Numbered from the stretch's first letter, positions 55,089 through 64,000 are shown. The stretch is 64,000 bases of DNA from Paraburkholderia humisilvae (GCF_902859855.1 NZ_CADIKH010000015.1:62001-126000), one strand, 5' to 3'. The notes: generated from the letters alone by a model not told the origin. Program-made: numbers and translations.

Positions 55089-56231
55089 ATGACCTCATCC
55101 GCTGATCTTCCTCACATTCCCGTCATCACGTGGCCCGAAGCCGATGGCCCACGCTCGGCACGCTGGCGCTCCGAGGCGGGCGTGCCGCCGCCGAAGCGCG
55201 TCGTGCTGGCGGACGACCGTACGACAGCCGATTCCGCCTATCGGCTCGCCTGCGAAGGCACCGCCTTGCTTTGGCACGGTGACTTCCAGAACGCGCGCCA
55301 ACTGCTGCAAGCGATGACGCGCCGGCTCGAACGCAAGCCGCCGAAGCGCGCGACTTCGCCACTCGACGCGTTCAACCTGCATCGGCAAGCGCAGTCGCAA
55401 CGCGCGCGCACACTGGGCATGTTGCTGATCCCGCTCGATGCCGATTACACGATTCCGCTGCGTCGCGCGCCCGACGTGCAGCAGGCGTGTACCGAAACCT
55501 ACGGTCCGCCCGGCGCTGACACGTCGGTGGTCTCGCTGCGCGAGTTGCTCGGGTTGATCGGTGCGCACGAGTGGCGCAAAAAGGGCGTCGACGTTCTAGC
55601 GCTCGGCGCGCGTATTCACCCGTACTACGGCGTGTTTTCGCCAGTGCGCGGCGAATATATCGATCTGGTTGCGCGCACACCGCTGCCTTCGCAAGCGCTC
55701 GCGTTTGATATCGGCACCGGTACCGGTGTGCTTGCCGCCGTGCTCGCGAAGCGTGGCGTCAGGAAGATCGTCGCCACCGACCAGGACCCGCGCGCGCTCG
55801 CGTGCGCACAGGAGAATCTTGTGCGGCTCGGCTATGCCGGGCGCGTCGAGATCGTCAACGCGGATCTGTTTCCACCCGGCCGCGCGCCGCTTGTCGTGTG
55901 CAATCCGCCGTGGCTGCCGGCGCGGCCTGCATCGCCGATCGAGTACGCGATTTACGATCACGAGAGCCGCATGCTGCTCGGCTTTCTCAACGGCCTTGCC
56001 GACCATCTGGAGCCCGACGGCGAAGGCTGGCTGATCCTGTCCGACTTCGCCGAGCACCTCGGCTTGCGCACCCGAGCCGATCTGCTCGCAGCGATCGATC
56101 GCGCAGGGCTTGCCGTCGCGGGGCGCGAAGAGATCCGGCCGCGTCATCCGAAGGCAACCGATCCGTCCGACCCATTGCACACGGCGCGCGCGGCGGAAGT
56201 GACGTCGCTATGGCGTCTGAAAGTCCGCTAA
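55089..56231 (+). CDS. Class I SAM methyltransferase (HemK/PrmC-like)
   Basis: The 380-residue protein has a SAM-binding motif DIGTGTGV (residues 208-214) and NPPW (272-275), the catalytic tetrapeptide of N-methyltransferases acting on Gln, Asn or adenine. The N-terminal ~150 residues are not the typical PrmC helical domain, and no recognition family was identified. The substrate is therefore open. It is divergent from cysD. Confidence 0.8.
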   Translation: MTSSADLPHIPVITWPEADGPRSARWRSEAGVPPPKRVVLADDRTTADSAYRLACEGTALLWHGDFQNARQLLQAMTRRLERKPPKRATSPLDAFNLHRQAQSQRARTLGMLLIPLDADYTIPLRRAPDVQQACTETYGPPGADTSVVSLRELLGLIGAHEWRKKGVDVLALGARIHPYYGVFSPVRGEYIDLVARTPLPSQALAFDIGTGTGVLAAVLAKRGVRKIVATDQDPRALACAQENLVRLGYAGRVEIVNADLFPPGRAPLVVCNPPWLPARPASPIEYAIYDHESRMLLGFLNGLADHLEPDGEGWLILSDFAEHLGLRTRADLLAAIDRAGLAVAGREEIRPRHPKATDPSDPLHTARAAEVTSLWRLKVR

Positions 56232-56290
56232 GCACCCACTAAGCACCCGCTGAGCGGCGCGTGAGGCGCCGGCGGGCAAGTGCATCACCG

Positions 56291-57553
56291 TCAGCGCCCG
56301 ACGCTCGCGAGATGATTCAACGCACCGAGCCCTGCGGCAAGCCCGCTCGCGAAACAGGCGGTGAGCAGATAGCCGCCGGTTGGCGCTTCCCAGTCGAGCA
56401 TTTCACCCGCGCAAAACACGCCAGGCAGTTCGCGAATCATCAGGTGCGAATCCAGTGCCTCGAATGGCACGCCGCCCGCGCTGCTGATCGCCTCTTCGAT
56501 CGGCCGCGCACGTACGAGCCGCAACGGCAGCGCCTTGATGGCGTACGCGACCCGCTCGATATCGAAGAAGTCCTTCTTCGACAGGCACTCGTGCAGCAAG
56601 CCGAGCTTCACGCCCGCGATGCCGATGCGGCTTTGCAGATGGCTCGACATCGAGCGCGAGCCGCGTGGCCGCACGACTTCGTCGATCACGCGTTCATGGG
56701 ACAGTCCCGGCGCGAGATCGAGCCGGATGACCGCGGCGCCGTCGGCAAGCACGCGTTCGCGAATCGCGGCGGAAAGCGCGTAGACGAGGCTGCCTTCGAT
56801 CCCCGTGGTCGTGATGACGAACTCGCCTTGCCGACGCAGCACCTGGCTGTCGGTGTCCGTCACGACGATCGCGACCGCCTTCACCGGCTGGCCGGCGAAG
56901 CGCTCGCGAAAGGGTTCGGTCCAGTCCGCATCGAAGCCGCAGTTGGAGGGGGTGAGCGGAGTGACCGGTATGTTGCGTTCGGTCAGCAGCGGCACCCATG
57001 ACGCGTCCGAGCCGAGCCGCGGCCAACTGCCGCCGCCGAGCGCGAGAATCACCGCATCGGCGTGCAGCACCTGTTCGCCGCCGGGCGTCAGCAGACGCAG
57101 CGCATGCCGCGCGCGTCCGCTGGGGGTATCCCAGCCGACCCATTTGTGCCGCATATGAAAACGCACGCCGGATTCCCGCAAGCGGTGCAGCCATGCGCGC
57201 AGCAGCGGCGCGGCTTTCATATCGGTCGGAAACACGCGCCCCGAGCTGCCGACGAAGGTGTCCACGCCGAGCTCGCTGGTCCATGCGCGCAATGCGTCGG
57301 GAGCGAACCGTTCGACGAGCGGCGCAATCTGCGCGCTGCGCTTGCCATATCGTGTCAAGAACCGGTCGAGCGGCTCCGAATGGGTGATGTTCATCCCGCC
57401 TTTGCCGGCCATCAGAAACTTGCGGCCGACGGAAGGCATGGCATCGTAGACGTCGACTTGCACGCCGTGCTGCACCAGCGCTTCGGCGGCCATGAGTCCG
57501 GCGGGCCCGCCGCCGATCACGGCGACGCTATGACGGTCGTACAAAATCGACAT
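56291..57553 (-). CDS. NAD(P)/FAD-dependent flavoprotein (BaiN/HI0933-like)
   Basis: The 420-residue protein has an FAD Rossmann motif (SVAVIGGGPAGLMAAEAL), the family signature GRKFLMAGKGGMNITHSE, ALGGGSWPRLGSD, and a C-terminal FAD contact (LDWEAPTGGYLLTACFASG). It matches the HI0933/TIGR03862-type flavoproteins, whose physiological substrate is mostly unknown. ATG 57553 (MSILYDRHSVAVIGGG) was chosen over an upstream ATG. Confidence 0.85.
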   Translation of the reverse strand: MSILYDRHSVAVIGGGPAGLMAAEALVQHGVQVDVYDAMPSVGRKFLMAGKGGMNITHSEPLDRFLTRYGKRSAQIAPLVERFAPDALRAWTSELGVDTFVGSSGRVFPTDMKAAPLLRAWLHRLRESGVRFHMRHKWVGWDTPSGRARHALRLLTPGGEQVLHADAVILALGGGSWPRLGSDASWVPLLTERNIPVTPLTPSNCGFDADWTEPFRERFAGQPVKAVAIVVTDTDSQVLRRQGEFVITTTGIEGSLVYALSAAIRERVLADGAAVIRLDLAPGLSHERVIDEVVRPRGSRSMSSHLQSRIGIAGVKLGLLHECLSKKDFFDIERVAYAIKALPLRLVRARPIEEAISSAGGVPFEALDSHLMIRELPGVFCAGEMLDWEAPTGGYLLTACFASGLAAGLGALNHLASVGR

Positions 57554-57919
57554 GCGTGGCAAACGATCGAGAGAATGACATTGAATGGATGTTCCGGACA
57601 CCGGTTACATGCGAAGCCCGAGTCAGGCGGCGTCCGCATTCTCCCATAGGCTCGCGACACGGCCCGAGCATCCATAAGAGCGACGTATTGTGCAACGCTC
57701 TCCTTTCGAACCCCTTCGTCAATTTCCGTCCGCGCGGTGCCTCGCTTGGCCGCACCGCGACCTATACTTTTTGACACCTCCCCGTTTGACGCACTTCGCG
57801 TCATTTTCCCGCGCACGCATTGTCCGATGACCAATCGGTTCAGTCGATCCGAAAGGCTCGCCTGTCGAATCGTTCAGACATGAACCGCGTGTGTATCCAT
57901 TGATGTGAGGAGTACTACC
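57554..57919 (+). other. Divergent promoter region, 366 nt
   Basis: No gene is supported. It should drive the flavoprotein gene leftward and the DUF1059 gene rightward. TATACT near 57764 is a possible -10 for the rightward transcript. Nothing else is clear. Confidence 0.4.
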
Positions 57920-58132
57920 ATGAGCCGCGTCTACATCGATTGCCGTGAATACCCGAGCGACATTGCGTGTTCGGTTGCGCTATGCGCCGATTCGGAAGGC
58001 GAACTCCTCGAGGCTGCGGTGCAGCACGCGGTCACGGTGCACAAGCATGCGGACTCGCCTGAATTGCGCTCGCAGTTGAAGACGATGTTCCACGCCGGCA
58101 CGCCACCGGCTGAGATGCAGCACAACGCGTGA
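57920..58132 (+). CDS. DUF1059-like small protein
   Basis: The 70-residue protein (MSRVYIDCREYPSDIACSVAL) fits DUF1059: an N-terminal Cys-containing strand, ELLEAAVQHAVTVHKHADS, and a helical C-terminus. GAGGAG upstream gives a good start at 57920, better than the in-frame ATG 15 nt earlier. Its function is unknown. Confidence 0.7.
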   Translation: MSRVYIDCREYPSDIACSVALCADSEGELLEAAVQHAVTVHKHADSPELRSQLKTMFHAGTPPAEMQHNA

Positions 58133-58153
58133 TACGTGCCGCGCGCGATCGCT

Positions 58154-59701
58154 TCAGGTCACGACGCCCACTTGCCACGGCACGAATTCGTTCTGTCCAT
58201 AGCCGTGTAATTCGCTTTTCGAAGGCGTGCCGGACGCGCAGTCGAGCATCATCTGAAAGATCGCGTCGCCTAGCTGATCGATGGATGCGGTGCCGTCGAT
58301 GACGCCACCGCAGTTGATGTCCATATCGTCCTGCTGGCGTTCCCACAGCGCGGTATTGGTTGCGAGCTTCAGCGACGGCGATGGCGCGCAGCCATACGCG
58401 GAACCGCGGCCGGTGGTGAAGCAGATCAGATTCGCGCCCGACGCGACCTGGCCGGTCGCCGACATCGGATCGTAGCCGGGCGAATCCATAAACACGAAGC
58501 CTTTCGCGGCGATCGGCTGCGCGTATTCGTAGACGTCGACAAGATTCGTCGTGCCGCCCTTGGCGACGGCGCCGAGCGATTTTTCGAGAATCGTCGTGAG
58601 GCCGCCGACCTTGTTGCCAGCCGACGGGTTGTTGTCGAGCGCCGCATGGTTGCGCGCGCAATAGTCCTGCCACCATGCAATGCGCGCGAGCAGCTTCTCG
58701 CCGACCTCGCGGCTCACTGCCCGCCGCGTCAACAGGTGTTCGGCGCCGTAAACCTCCGGCGTCTCGGACAGGATCGCGGTGCCGCCGTGCCGCACCAGGC
58801 GGTCGACCGCCGCGCCCAGTGCGGGGTTTGCCGAAATGCCCGAGTAACCATCGGACCCGCCGCATTGCAGCCCGACGTTCAGCCAGGACGCCGGCACGGG
58901 TTCGCGCGCGACGCGGTTCGCGTCGGCGAGCATCTCGCGCACCATTGCGATGCCGCGTTCGATCGTCTTGCGTGTGCCGCCGCTGTCCTGGATCGTGAAG
59001 CTGCGCAGTTTCGGCTGATTGTCTTTCAGGCCGCCGGACTCGAGCACCCCGCCGATCTGATTGGCCTCGCAGCCCAGTCCGACGAACAGTACCGCTGCGA
59101 AGTTCGGATGCACCGCGTAGCCCGCGAGCGTGCGGCGAAGAATGGTCATTCCCTCGCCGAGCGTGTCGATTCCGCAGCCCAGGCCATGCGTCAGCGCGAT
59201 CACGCCATCGACGTTCGGATAGTCGGCGAGCGCTTGCGGATGCACATCGCGGCGAAAGTGATCGGCGATCGCGCGTGCCACGGTTGCTGAACAGTTAACG
59301 CTCGTCAGCACGCCAATGAAGTTGCGCGTGGCGACACGGCCGTCCGCGCGGCGGATTCCCATGAAATGCGCGGGCTTGGCGATGTAATCGGTCTGGTGCA
59401 CATCGACGCCGAACTCGTGTTCGCGCGCGAATTCCGCCATGCCGAGATTGTGCACGTGCACATGCTGGCCACGCGCGATCGCGTCGCGCGCGACGCCGAT
59501 GATCTGGTTATAGCGCTTGACCGGCTCGCCCTTTGCGATCGCGCGGGTCGCCACCTTGTGACCGGGCGGAATCAGTCCGGTGACGACGAGATCTTCCGCG
59601 TCGATGCGCGTGCCCGGCACGAGCTGGCGAGTTGCAATGATCACATCGTCGTTCGGATGAAGACGGATGATGGGTTGAGCAACGGCTGATTCGGTCGGCA
59701 T
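58154..59701 (-). CDS. UxaA/GarD-family sugar-acid dehydratase
   Basis: The 515-residue protein has an N-terminal SAF-type domain (IIRLHPNDDVIIATRQLVPG) and the dehydratase core (FMGIRRADGRVATRNFIGVL, VNCSATVARAIADHF, ALTHGLGCGID, GLQCGGSDGYSGI, ESGGLKDN). The family removes water from altronate or galactarate, giving 2-keto-3-deoxy acids. The two activities cannot be told apart here, and no sugar-acid transporter or regulator is adjacent. Confidence 0.85.
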   Translation of the reverse strand: MPTESAVAQPIIRLHPNDDVIIATRQLVPGTRIDAEDLVVTGLIPPGHKVATRAIAKGEPVKRYNQIIGVARDAIARGQHVHVHNLGMAEFAREHEFGVDVHQTDYIAKPAHFMGIRRADGRVATRNFIGVLTSVNCSATVARAIADHFRRDVHPQALADYPNVDGVIALTHGLGCGIDTLGEGMTILRRTLAGYAVHPNFAAVLFVGLGCEANQIGGVLESGGLKDNQPKLRSFTIQDSGGTRKTIERGIAMVREMLADANRVAREPVPASWLNVGLQCGGSDGYSGISANPALGAAVDRLVRHGGTAILSETPEVYGAEHLLTRRAVSREVGEKLLARIAWWQDYCARNHAALDNNPSAGNKVGGLTTILEKSLGAVAKGGTTNLVDVYEYAQPIAAKGFVFMDSPGYDPMSATGQVASGANLICFTTGRGSAYGCAPSPSLKLATNTALWERQQDDMDINCGGVIDGTASIDQLGDAIFQMMLDCASGTPSKSELHGYGQNEFVPWQVGVVT

Positions 59702-59966
59702 CGCGCGGGCCTCGAAAGGGGAGCGTCGTAGGGAAGCGGAGCGGCGATCGCGCGGGGCGCATAGGTCGCTATGCGCGGCACGTCGATTTCTTCTGCAAAC
59801 GATTCAAAGAATAGCCGATTGACGACGCCAGTTGGGAGGTTGACGCAGAGGCGAGCGAAAGCGGCGTGCACGCGGCAAGGGATGTCGCGATGCCACGCCG
59901 TGCCGGTTAGATGAGAGTTAGCGAAACGGGCAGCGGACCGTTTCAATCGACGCTTTTACGGGTGCT

Positions 59967-60287
59967 TCAGCCCGGGTAGGCTTCATCGACCTTCAGTCCC
60001 GCCAGCTTGAAGATGACGCGCAGCGTCTGTGGTTTGATGTCGCGCCGCGACGCGAGCGTCGTCATCACGAAGTCGAGCACTTTGGCATATTTGAGCAGAA
60101 TCAGAACGGTTTCGAGGTCGACGCTGCCATCGCGCATCTCTTCGGCGAGACGCAGCATCTCGACCGAGATGTCTCGCGCCATTTCCAGCTCGAGCTGTTG
60201 TTTCTCGGTCCATTCCGGGGTTGTCGTCAGCTTTGCGAGCAGTTCCTGAAACTTCTGCTCTGCGTTTCCGTTGGGTATCGTATCCAT
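59967..60287 (-). CDS. Conserved hypothetical helical protein (106 aa)
   Basis: The protein (MDTIPNGNAEQKFQELLAKL, then SVEMLRLAEEMRDGSVDLETVL, ending KVDEAYPG) is soluble and mostly helical, with no signal peptide. GAGGCG precedes ATG 60287. Codon use is normal for the window and the frame is clean, so it is probably real. I do not recognise a family. Confidence 0.6.
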   Translation of the reverse strand: MDTIPNGNAEQKFQELLAKLTTTPEWTEKQQLELEMARDISVEMLRLAEEMRDGSVDLETVLILLKYAKVLDFVMTTLASRRDIKPQTLRVIFKLAGLKVDEAYPG

Positions 60288-60700
60288 TGCCGCCTCTTCG
60301 GATCCGAGCGCGCTTCCTGTGAACAGTCGCGGCACGCTTCAGGTTAGGTTACGTTCGGCCCCGTCGTATCGGGCATGATCGCATGCACGTGACGGGTACG
60401 ACCTCCCCCACAGTCACCGGTTCATCGCGTTTGAGCGGCCGGCAGCTTTCGTTGTTATGTCGCGTAGCCGCCAGGCCGGGCTGGTCGCCCGGCGGGCACG
60501 CGTGACGCACGATGCAACGCTCATGCAGCGCCCATGATGGGGTCCGCGCCGCATAAAGCGTTCCTCACAGATGCTCGCGCACCGTTTTTCGCGCGGCGAC
60601 CCAGCGGGTTGTCCGCGCTTTTCGGTAAACTGGCAGCAACTTCTTCCTTTTTCCGTCACCTGTCGCACGTTTTTCATGCAATGGGTGGCACGCAACTTCG
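60288..60700 (+). other. Intergenic region, 413 nt
   Basis: The gap separates the divergent 106-residue protein and the methyltransferase gene. I see no coding sequence, tRNA or strong hairpin. T-rich stretches (CTTCTTCCTTTTTCC near 60640) lie close to the methyltransferase start. Confidence 0.4.
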
Positions 60701-61531
60701 ATGTCGAGCAAAACTTACGAAATCCGGCCCACTCAATCCGTCGAACTGCTAAAGGAACTGCATATCCTCACGCGCGACGGCAAGATGAACCAGGACAGCC
60801 GCCGCAAGCTCAAGCAGGTCTATCACCTGTATCAGTTTATCGAGCCGTTGCTCAATGACGTAAAAGAAACGAAAGGCGCGGTCTCGCTCGTCGATCACGG
60901 CGCGGGCAAGTCGTATCTGGGCTTCATTTTGTACGACCTGTTCTTCAAGGATCTGCGCGATAGCTCGCACATCTATGGCATCGAGACGCGCGAAGAGCTC
61001 GTGACGAAGTCCGAGGAACTGGCGGCGCGGCTTGGTTTTGGTGGGATGTCGTTTCTCAATCTGTCGGTGGCCGAGTCGATCGTGTCGGACCGGCTGCCGC
61101 CGGCCGTCGACGTCGTCACCGCGCTGCACGCATGCAATACCGCGACCGACGATGCGATCCGCTTCGGGTTGCAGAAGCACGCGAAATATGTGGTCGTGGT
61201 CCCGTGTTGCCAGGCGGAGATCGCAGGCGTGCTAAAGCGAAACAAGAGCAAATCGCTCGGTGACGCGTTGACCGAAATCTGGCGCCATCCGCTGCACACA
61301 CGCGAGTTCGGCAGTCAGATCACCAACGTGCTGCGCTGTTTGCAACTCGAGGCGCATGGCTACCAGGTGAACGTGACCGAGCTGGTCGGCTGGGAGCACT
61401 CGATGAAGAACGAGTTGATCGTCGCTCACTATAAGGATTTGCCGCGGCGCAGGCCGGCCGAGCGGCTTCACGAAGTGATGGACAGGTTCGGGCTCAACGA
61501 GCTGCGCGAGCGGTTTTTCGTCGACGCTTGA
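60701..61531 (+). CDS. METTL25/RRNAD1-like SAM methyltransferase
   Basis: The 276-residue protein has a motif I variant DHGAGKSYLG (from residue 65), ALHACNTATDDAI, and VVVPCCQAE (Pro-Cys-Cys). This combination is seen in METTL25/RRNAD1 and related bacterial methyltransferase-domain proteins. The likely substrate is RNA or protein; unknown. The start at ATG 60701 lacks a strong ribosome-binding site. Confidence 0.75.
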   Translation: MSSKTYEIRPTQSVELLKELHILTRDGKMNQDSRRKLKQVYHLYQFIEPLLNDVKETKGAVSLVDHGAGKSYLGFILYDLFFKDLRDSSHIYGIETREELVTKSEELAARLGFGGMSFLNLSVAESIVSDRLPPAVDVVTALHACNTATDDAIRFGLQKHAKYVVVVPCCQAEIAGVLKRNKSKSLGDALTEIWRHPLHTREFGSQITNVLRCLQLEAHGYQVNVTELVGWEHSMKNELIVAHYKDLPRRRPAERLHEVMDRFGLNELRERFFVDA

Positions 61532-61590
61532 GCGTGATCTGCGGGCTAATTGCGCGTTGACTGTGCGTTGACCGCGATCCCCGGGGCCGC

Positions 61591-62175
61591 TCAGTCGTCA
61601 GTAAGCGTTGCCAGCATCCATTGACGCCAGCCTGCCAATCCGAGCCGCCGCAGTGTCTGCTGATTGCGTTGGTAGATCTCGGCCGCATCCGGGAATGCTT
61701 CGACCGCGCGTTCAATGCTCGCTTCGCGCAGCAAATGCAGGATCGGATAAGGCGAGCGGTTCGTATAGTTTTCGATGTCGTCCGGCTCGCTGCCATCGAA
61801 CTGATAGTTCGGATGAAAGCTCGCAATCTGCAGCGTGCCGTCGAGACGCAGTTGCTTCAGCAACCGGTCCGCAAAATACAGACAGTCGTTGTAGTCGAGA
61901 AAGTCGGCGAGTGCGTGCGGAACAATCAGCAGCGTGGTGTCGATGGCCTCGGGGTCCGTGTGCGCCAGCGTGCTTAGTTCGCGTTCGAGGTCGGCCAGCA
62001 CGCCTTCAACGTCTGTCGCCTTGCTGACCGCGTAGCGGATCTGGTTTTTCACGTGGACCGCTTTCGCGAACGGACACAGGTTCAGCCCGATCACCGCGCG
62101 CGTCAGCCAGTGACGGGTCGCGGCGACGACCGCTTGATCGCATACGGCATCGGCGGGCAACGAACAGGGCGGCAT
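61591..62175 (-). CDS. DUF1415 family protein
   Basis: The 194-residue protein has the DUF1415 pattern: WLTRAVIGLNLCPFAKAV near the N-terminus, ASFHPNYQFDGSEPDDIENYTNRSPYP (the conserved HPNYQF and NRSPYP motifs) and a helical end. Its function is unknown. ATG 62175 was chosen over a 16-residue longer ORF. Confidence 0.8.
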   Translation of the reverse strand: MPPCSLPADAVCDQAVVAATRHWLTRAVIGLNLCPFAKAVHVKNQIRYAVSKATDVEGVLADLERELSTLAHTDPEAIDTTLLIVPHALADFLDYNDCLYFADRLLKQLRLDGTLQIASFHPNYQFDGSEPDDIENYTNRSPYPILHLLREASIERAVEAFPDAAEIYQRNQQTLRRLGLAGWRQWMLATLTDD

Positions 62176-62198
62176 AGCGCGGCAGGGCGGCAAAATGG

Positions 62199-62891
62199 CT
62201 ATTTTACCGGCGCCTCTGTGCACGCAGCCGCGATCAGTTGCGCGGCGACAATCGGCGCGGCAGCAATCGGCCCGCAGCCGGGGCCGTATGTCTGGCTTGC
62301 CGCATAGACGCCTTCGATCAGCAACGCGAGCGCGTCGGCAAGGGCCGCGGGCTCGCGCGCGCCCGCCTGGACAGCCAGTTCATTTAGCCTGGCGTTGAGC
62401 TTCGCCTTGTTGCGGCTCACGCAGAGCCGCGCGGGATGCGATGCATCGGGAAACTCCGCCGCGACATTGACGAACGGACAACCGCGGTAGTCGGCTGCCG
62501 ACGCACGCCGCGCGAGGTCGCTGAAATACTGATTCAGCTGTTTGACCGCGTCGCCGGGGCGTTTCGCGAAGTTGCGTTCGAAGCGAACGAAGAACTCGCG
62601 GTCCGCCTGTTCAAGGTACGCGACGACCAGATCGTCCTTCGACGAGAACTGCCGATATAGGCTCATCTTGTTCACGCCCGCCCGTTCGACAACCGCATCG
62701 ACGCCGACCGCGCGCACCCCGTCACGATAAAACAGCTCGGCCGCGGCACGCAGCAATTGCTCCTGCGCTTCGGGGCCCGCGGTGTGAGGGCGTCGCGTCG
62801 TACTTCCGGGCTCGCGCGTGGCGGCATCGGACAGTGCACCCGCTTGGGGTTGCGTATTGCTCTGCGGTTTAACCGTGCGTGAATCGTTCAT
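62199..62891 (-). CDS. TetR/AcrR-family transcriptional regulator
   Basis: After a ~35-residue disordered N-terminus comes the HTH (LLRAAAELFYRDGVRAVGVD, VVERAGVNKMSLYRQFSSKDDLV). A ligand domain with FVNVAAEFPDASHPAR follows, including the Cys-containing GCPFVN. It is divergent from the MFS gene at 63076, and two matching palindromes lie between them. It very probably represses that transporter and itself. Confidence 0.9.
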   Translation of the reverse strand: MNDSRTVKPQSNTQPQAGALSDAATREPGSTTRRPHTAGPEAQEQLLRAAAELFYRDGVRAVGVDAVVERAGVNKMSLYRQFSSKDDLVVAYLEQADREFFVRFERNFAKRPGDAVKQLNQYFSDLARRASAADYRGCPFVNVAAEFPDASHPARLCVSRNKAKLNARLNELAVQAGAREPAALADALALLIEGVYAASQTYGPGCGPIAAAPIVAAQLIAAACTEAPVK

Positions 62892-62919
62892 GACAGTCCG
62901 TGGTTGCGAATGACTCGCC

Positions 62920-62948
62920 TTGACATGTTACTGATCGGTAACTACCAT
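62920..62948 (+). promoter_or_regulatory. Candidate promoter of the MFS gene
   Basis: TTGACA (62920-62925) is followed after 17 nt by TACCAT (62943-62948). The first operator fills the spacer. Confidence 0.55.
62927..62942. promoter_or_regulatory. TetR-type operator 1
   Basis: GTTAC-TGATCG-GTAAC is a palindrome centred on GATC, inside the promoter spacer. Confidence 0.7.
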
Positions 62949-62958
62949 CGCAACACAT

Positions 62959-62976
62959 TGTGACAGATCAGTCACA
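62959..62976. promoter_or_regulatory. TetR-type operator 2
   Basis: TGTGAC-AGATCA-GTCACA is a perfect palindrome sharing the pattern TKACnGATCnGTMA with operator 1. Their centres are 33 bp apart, about three helical turns. Confidence 0.7.
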
Positions 62977-63075
62977 ACTGCTTTACGCGATTCGTAATAA
63001 TTCCACCCTAAATCGATCCCGGCGGCGCGTGTGTCTGATTTCCGCAGCGGCGTCCGTCGAAACGGAGAGCAACGG

Positions 63076-64000
63076 ATGAACTGGGCTTCAAGACTGATTG
63101 GGGGGCGCTTCCATTACGGCTGGCTGGCCGTCGCGGTGGTGTTCCTCGTGCTGCTGTCGGCGGCCGGCACGCGCGCGACGCCGAGCGTGATGATGGTCCC
63201 GCTCGAGCACGAATTCGGCTGGAGCCGCGCGATGATCTCGCTCGCGATTTCGGTGAACATCGCGCTATACGGTTTGATGGGCCCGTTTGCCGCAGCGGCG
63301 ATGCAGCGCTTCGGTGTGCGGCCCACCTTGCTGACCGCGCTGACGGTGATGGCAGGCGGTGTCGCGCTGTCGTCGATGATGACTGCGCCATGGCAGATGG
63401 TGCTGGTGTGGGGCGTGATGGTCGGCGGCTCGACCGGCGTCGCGGCGCTGACGCTGTCGGCGACGGTGGTCAACCGCTGGTTCACCGCGCGTCGCGGGCT
63501 GGTGATGGGCATTCTCACCGCCAGCTCCGCGACCGGGCAGCTGGTCTTTCTGCCGATGCTCGCCGCGATTGCCGAGCATCATGGCTGGCGGCCGGTCGTC
63601 TGGGTGGTCGCGCTCGCGGCCGGCGTCGTGCTGCCGCTGGTCGCCTTCCTGCTGCCCGAGCGTCCCGCCGATCTGACGCTGCGGCCCTACGGCGAACCTG
63701 CGGATGCGCCGCTCAGAACCGATCAGTCGAAACAGAACCCGCTTGCGATCGCGTTTGGCACGCTGGCAACCGCGAGCAGGACGCGCGATTTCTGGCTGCT
63801 TTTCTTCAGCTTTTTCATTTGCGGCGCCAGTACCAATGGCTATGTCGGCACGCATCTGATCGCGATGTGCGGCGACTATGGTCTTTCCGAAGTGCAAGGT
63901 GCGTCGCTGCTTGCCGCGATGGGCATCTTCGATCTTTTTGGCACGACGCTGTCGGGCTGGCTGTCGGACCGCTTCAATTCACGCATCCTGCTGTTCTGGT
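63076..64000 (+). CDS. MFS transporter (C-terminus beyond window)
   Basis: The first 308 codons are visible and the frame stays open to the edge. The protein starts MNWASRLIGGRFHYGWLAVAV. MFS features are clear: helices with VNIALYGLMGPFAAAAMQRFG and NRWFTARRGLVMGILTASSATGQL, then a central loop and DLFGTTLSGWLSDRFN. GGAGAGCAACGG precedes ATG 63076. Control by the divergent TetR protein is likely. The substrate is unknown; the pattern recalls the monocarboxylate/oxalate-type MFS branch. Confidence 0.85.
   Translation, partial: MNWASRLIGGRFHYGWLAVAVVFLVLLSAAGTRATPSVMMVPLEHEFGWSRAMISLAISVNIALYGLMGPFAAAAMQRFGVRPTLLTALTVMAGGVALSSMMTAPWQMVLVWGVMVGGSTGVAALTLSATVVNRWFTARRGLVMGILTASSATGQLVFLPMLAAIAEHHGWRPVVWVVALAAGVVLPLVAFLLPERPADLTLRPYGEPADAPLRTDQSKQNPLAIAFGTLATASRTRDFWLLFFSFFICGASTNGYVGTHLIAMCGDYGLSEVQGASLLAAMGIFDLFGTTLSGWLSDRFNSRILLFW

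Overview
The window is GC-rich and densely coded. Gene content and order point to the Burkholderiales, most probably Paraburkholderia, Burkholderia or Caballeronia. Markers are mlaFEDACB-(ABC)-bolA-murA-his in one direction, marC inside the his operon, a short-form HisG, petABC-sspAB, and gltBD beside a RAYT-like gene. The genus is inferred from synteny and protein character; no search was run.

Layout. 1-9.2 kb: the start of a DUF883 gene, ompW, a degenerate RAYT-family gene, then gltB-gltD (ammonia assimilation) ending in a structured 3' region with a strong terminator. 9.2-15.2 kb: thpR, an MFS-dadA pair, an SDR gene with an atypical active site, and an SbmA/YddA-type ABC exporter whose 5' leader is a tandem repeat carrying ribosome-binding sites. 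15.6-19.4 kb: a TPP riboswitch, a short upstream ORF, and thiO-thiS-thiG-thiE (thiazole synthesis and coupling). 19.4-25.9 kb: the complete Mla phospholipid-transport set, a second ABC transporter and a BolA protein. 26-35.2 kb: murA and the histidine pathway hisGDCB-marC-HAFIE. 35.3-44.4 kb: DUF4870, HIT protein, tatABC, an HtrA protease divergent from a NIF3-like gene, petABC (cytochrome bc1), sspA-sspB.

44.5-51.4 kb is an accessory respiratory cluster. It encodes a fused cytochrome oxidase subunit I/III, a CuA subunit II, two small unassigned membrane proteins, a flavin/ferric-reductase-like protein, and CtaG, CopD and DUF2231 proteins. The oxidase keeps its metal ligands but differs at classical proton-channel positions.

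51.62-51.91 kb holds the most striking object: a tRNA-Thr(UGU) gene interrupted in the anticodon by a 210-nt group I intron. It has GAAA loops in P2 and P9 and a P7/P8 core very close to that of the Azoarcus tRNA-Ile intron. After it come cysD-cysNC (PAPS synthesis), a HemK-like methyltransferase, a BaiN-like flavoprotein, a DUF1059 protein, a UxaA/GarD dehydratase, a conserved hypothetical, a METTL25-like methyltransferase, a DUF1415 protein, and a TetR regulator divergent from an MFS gene (cut by the window end) with two clear operator palindromes between them.
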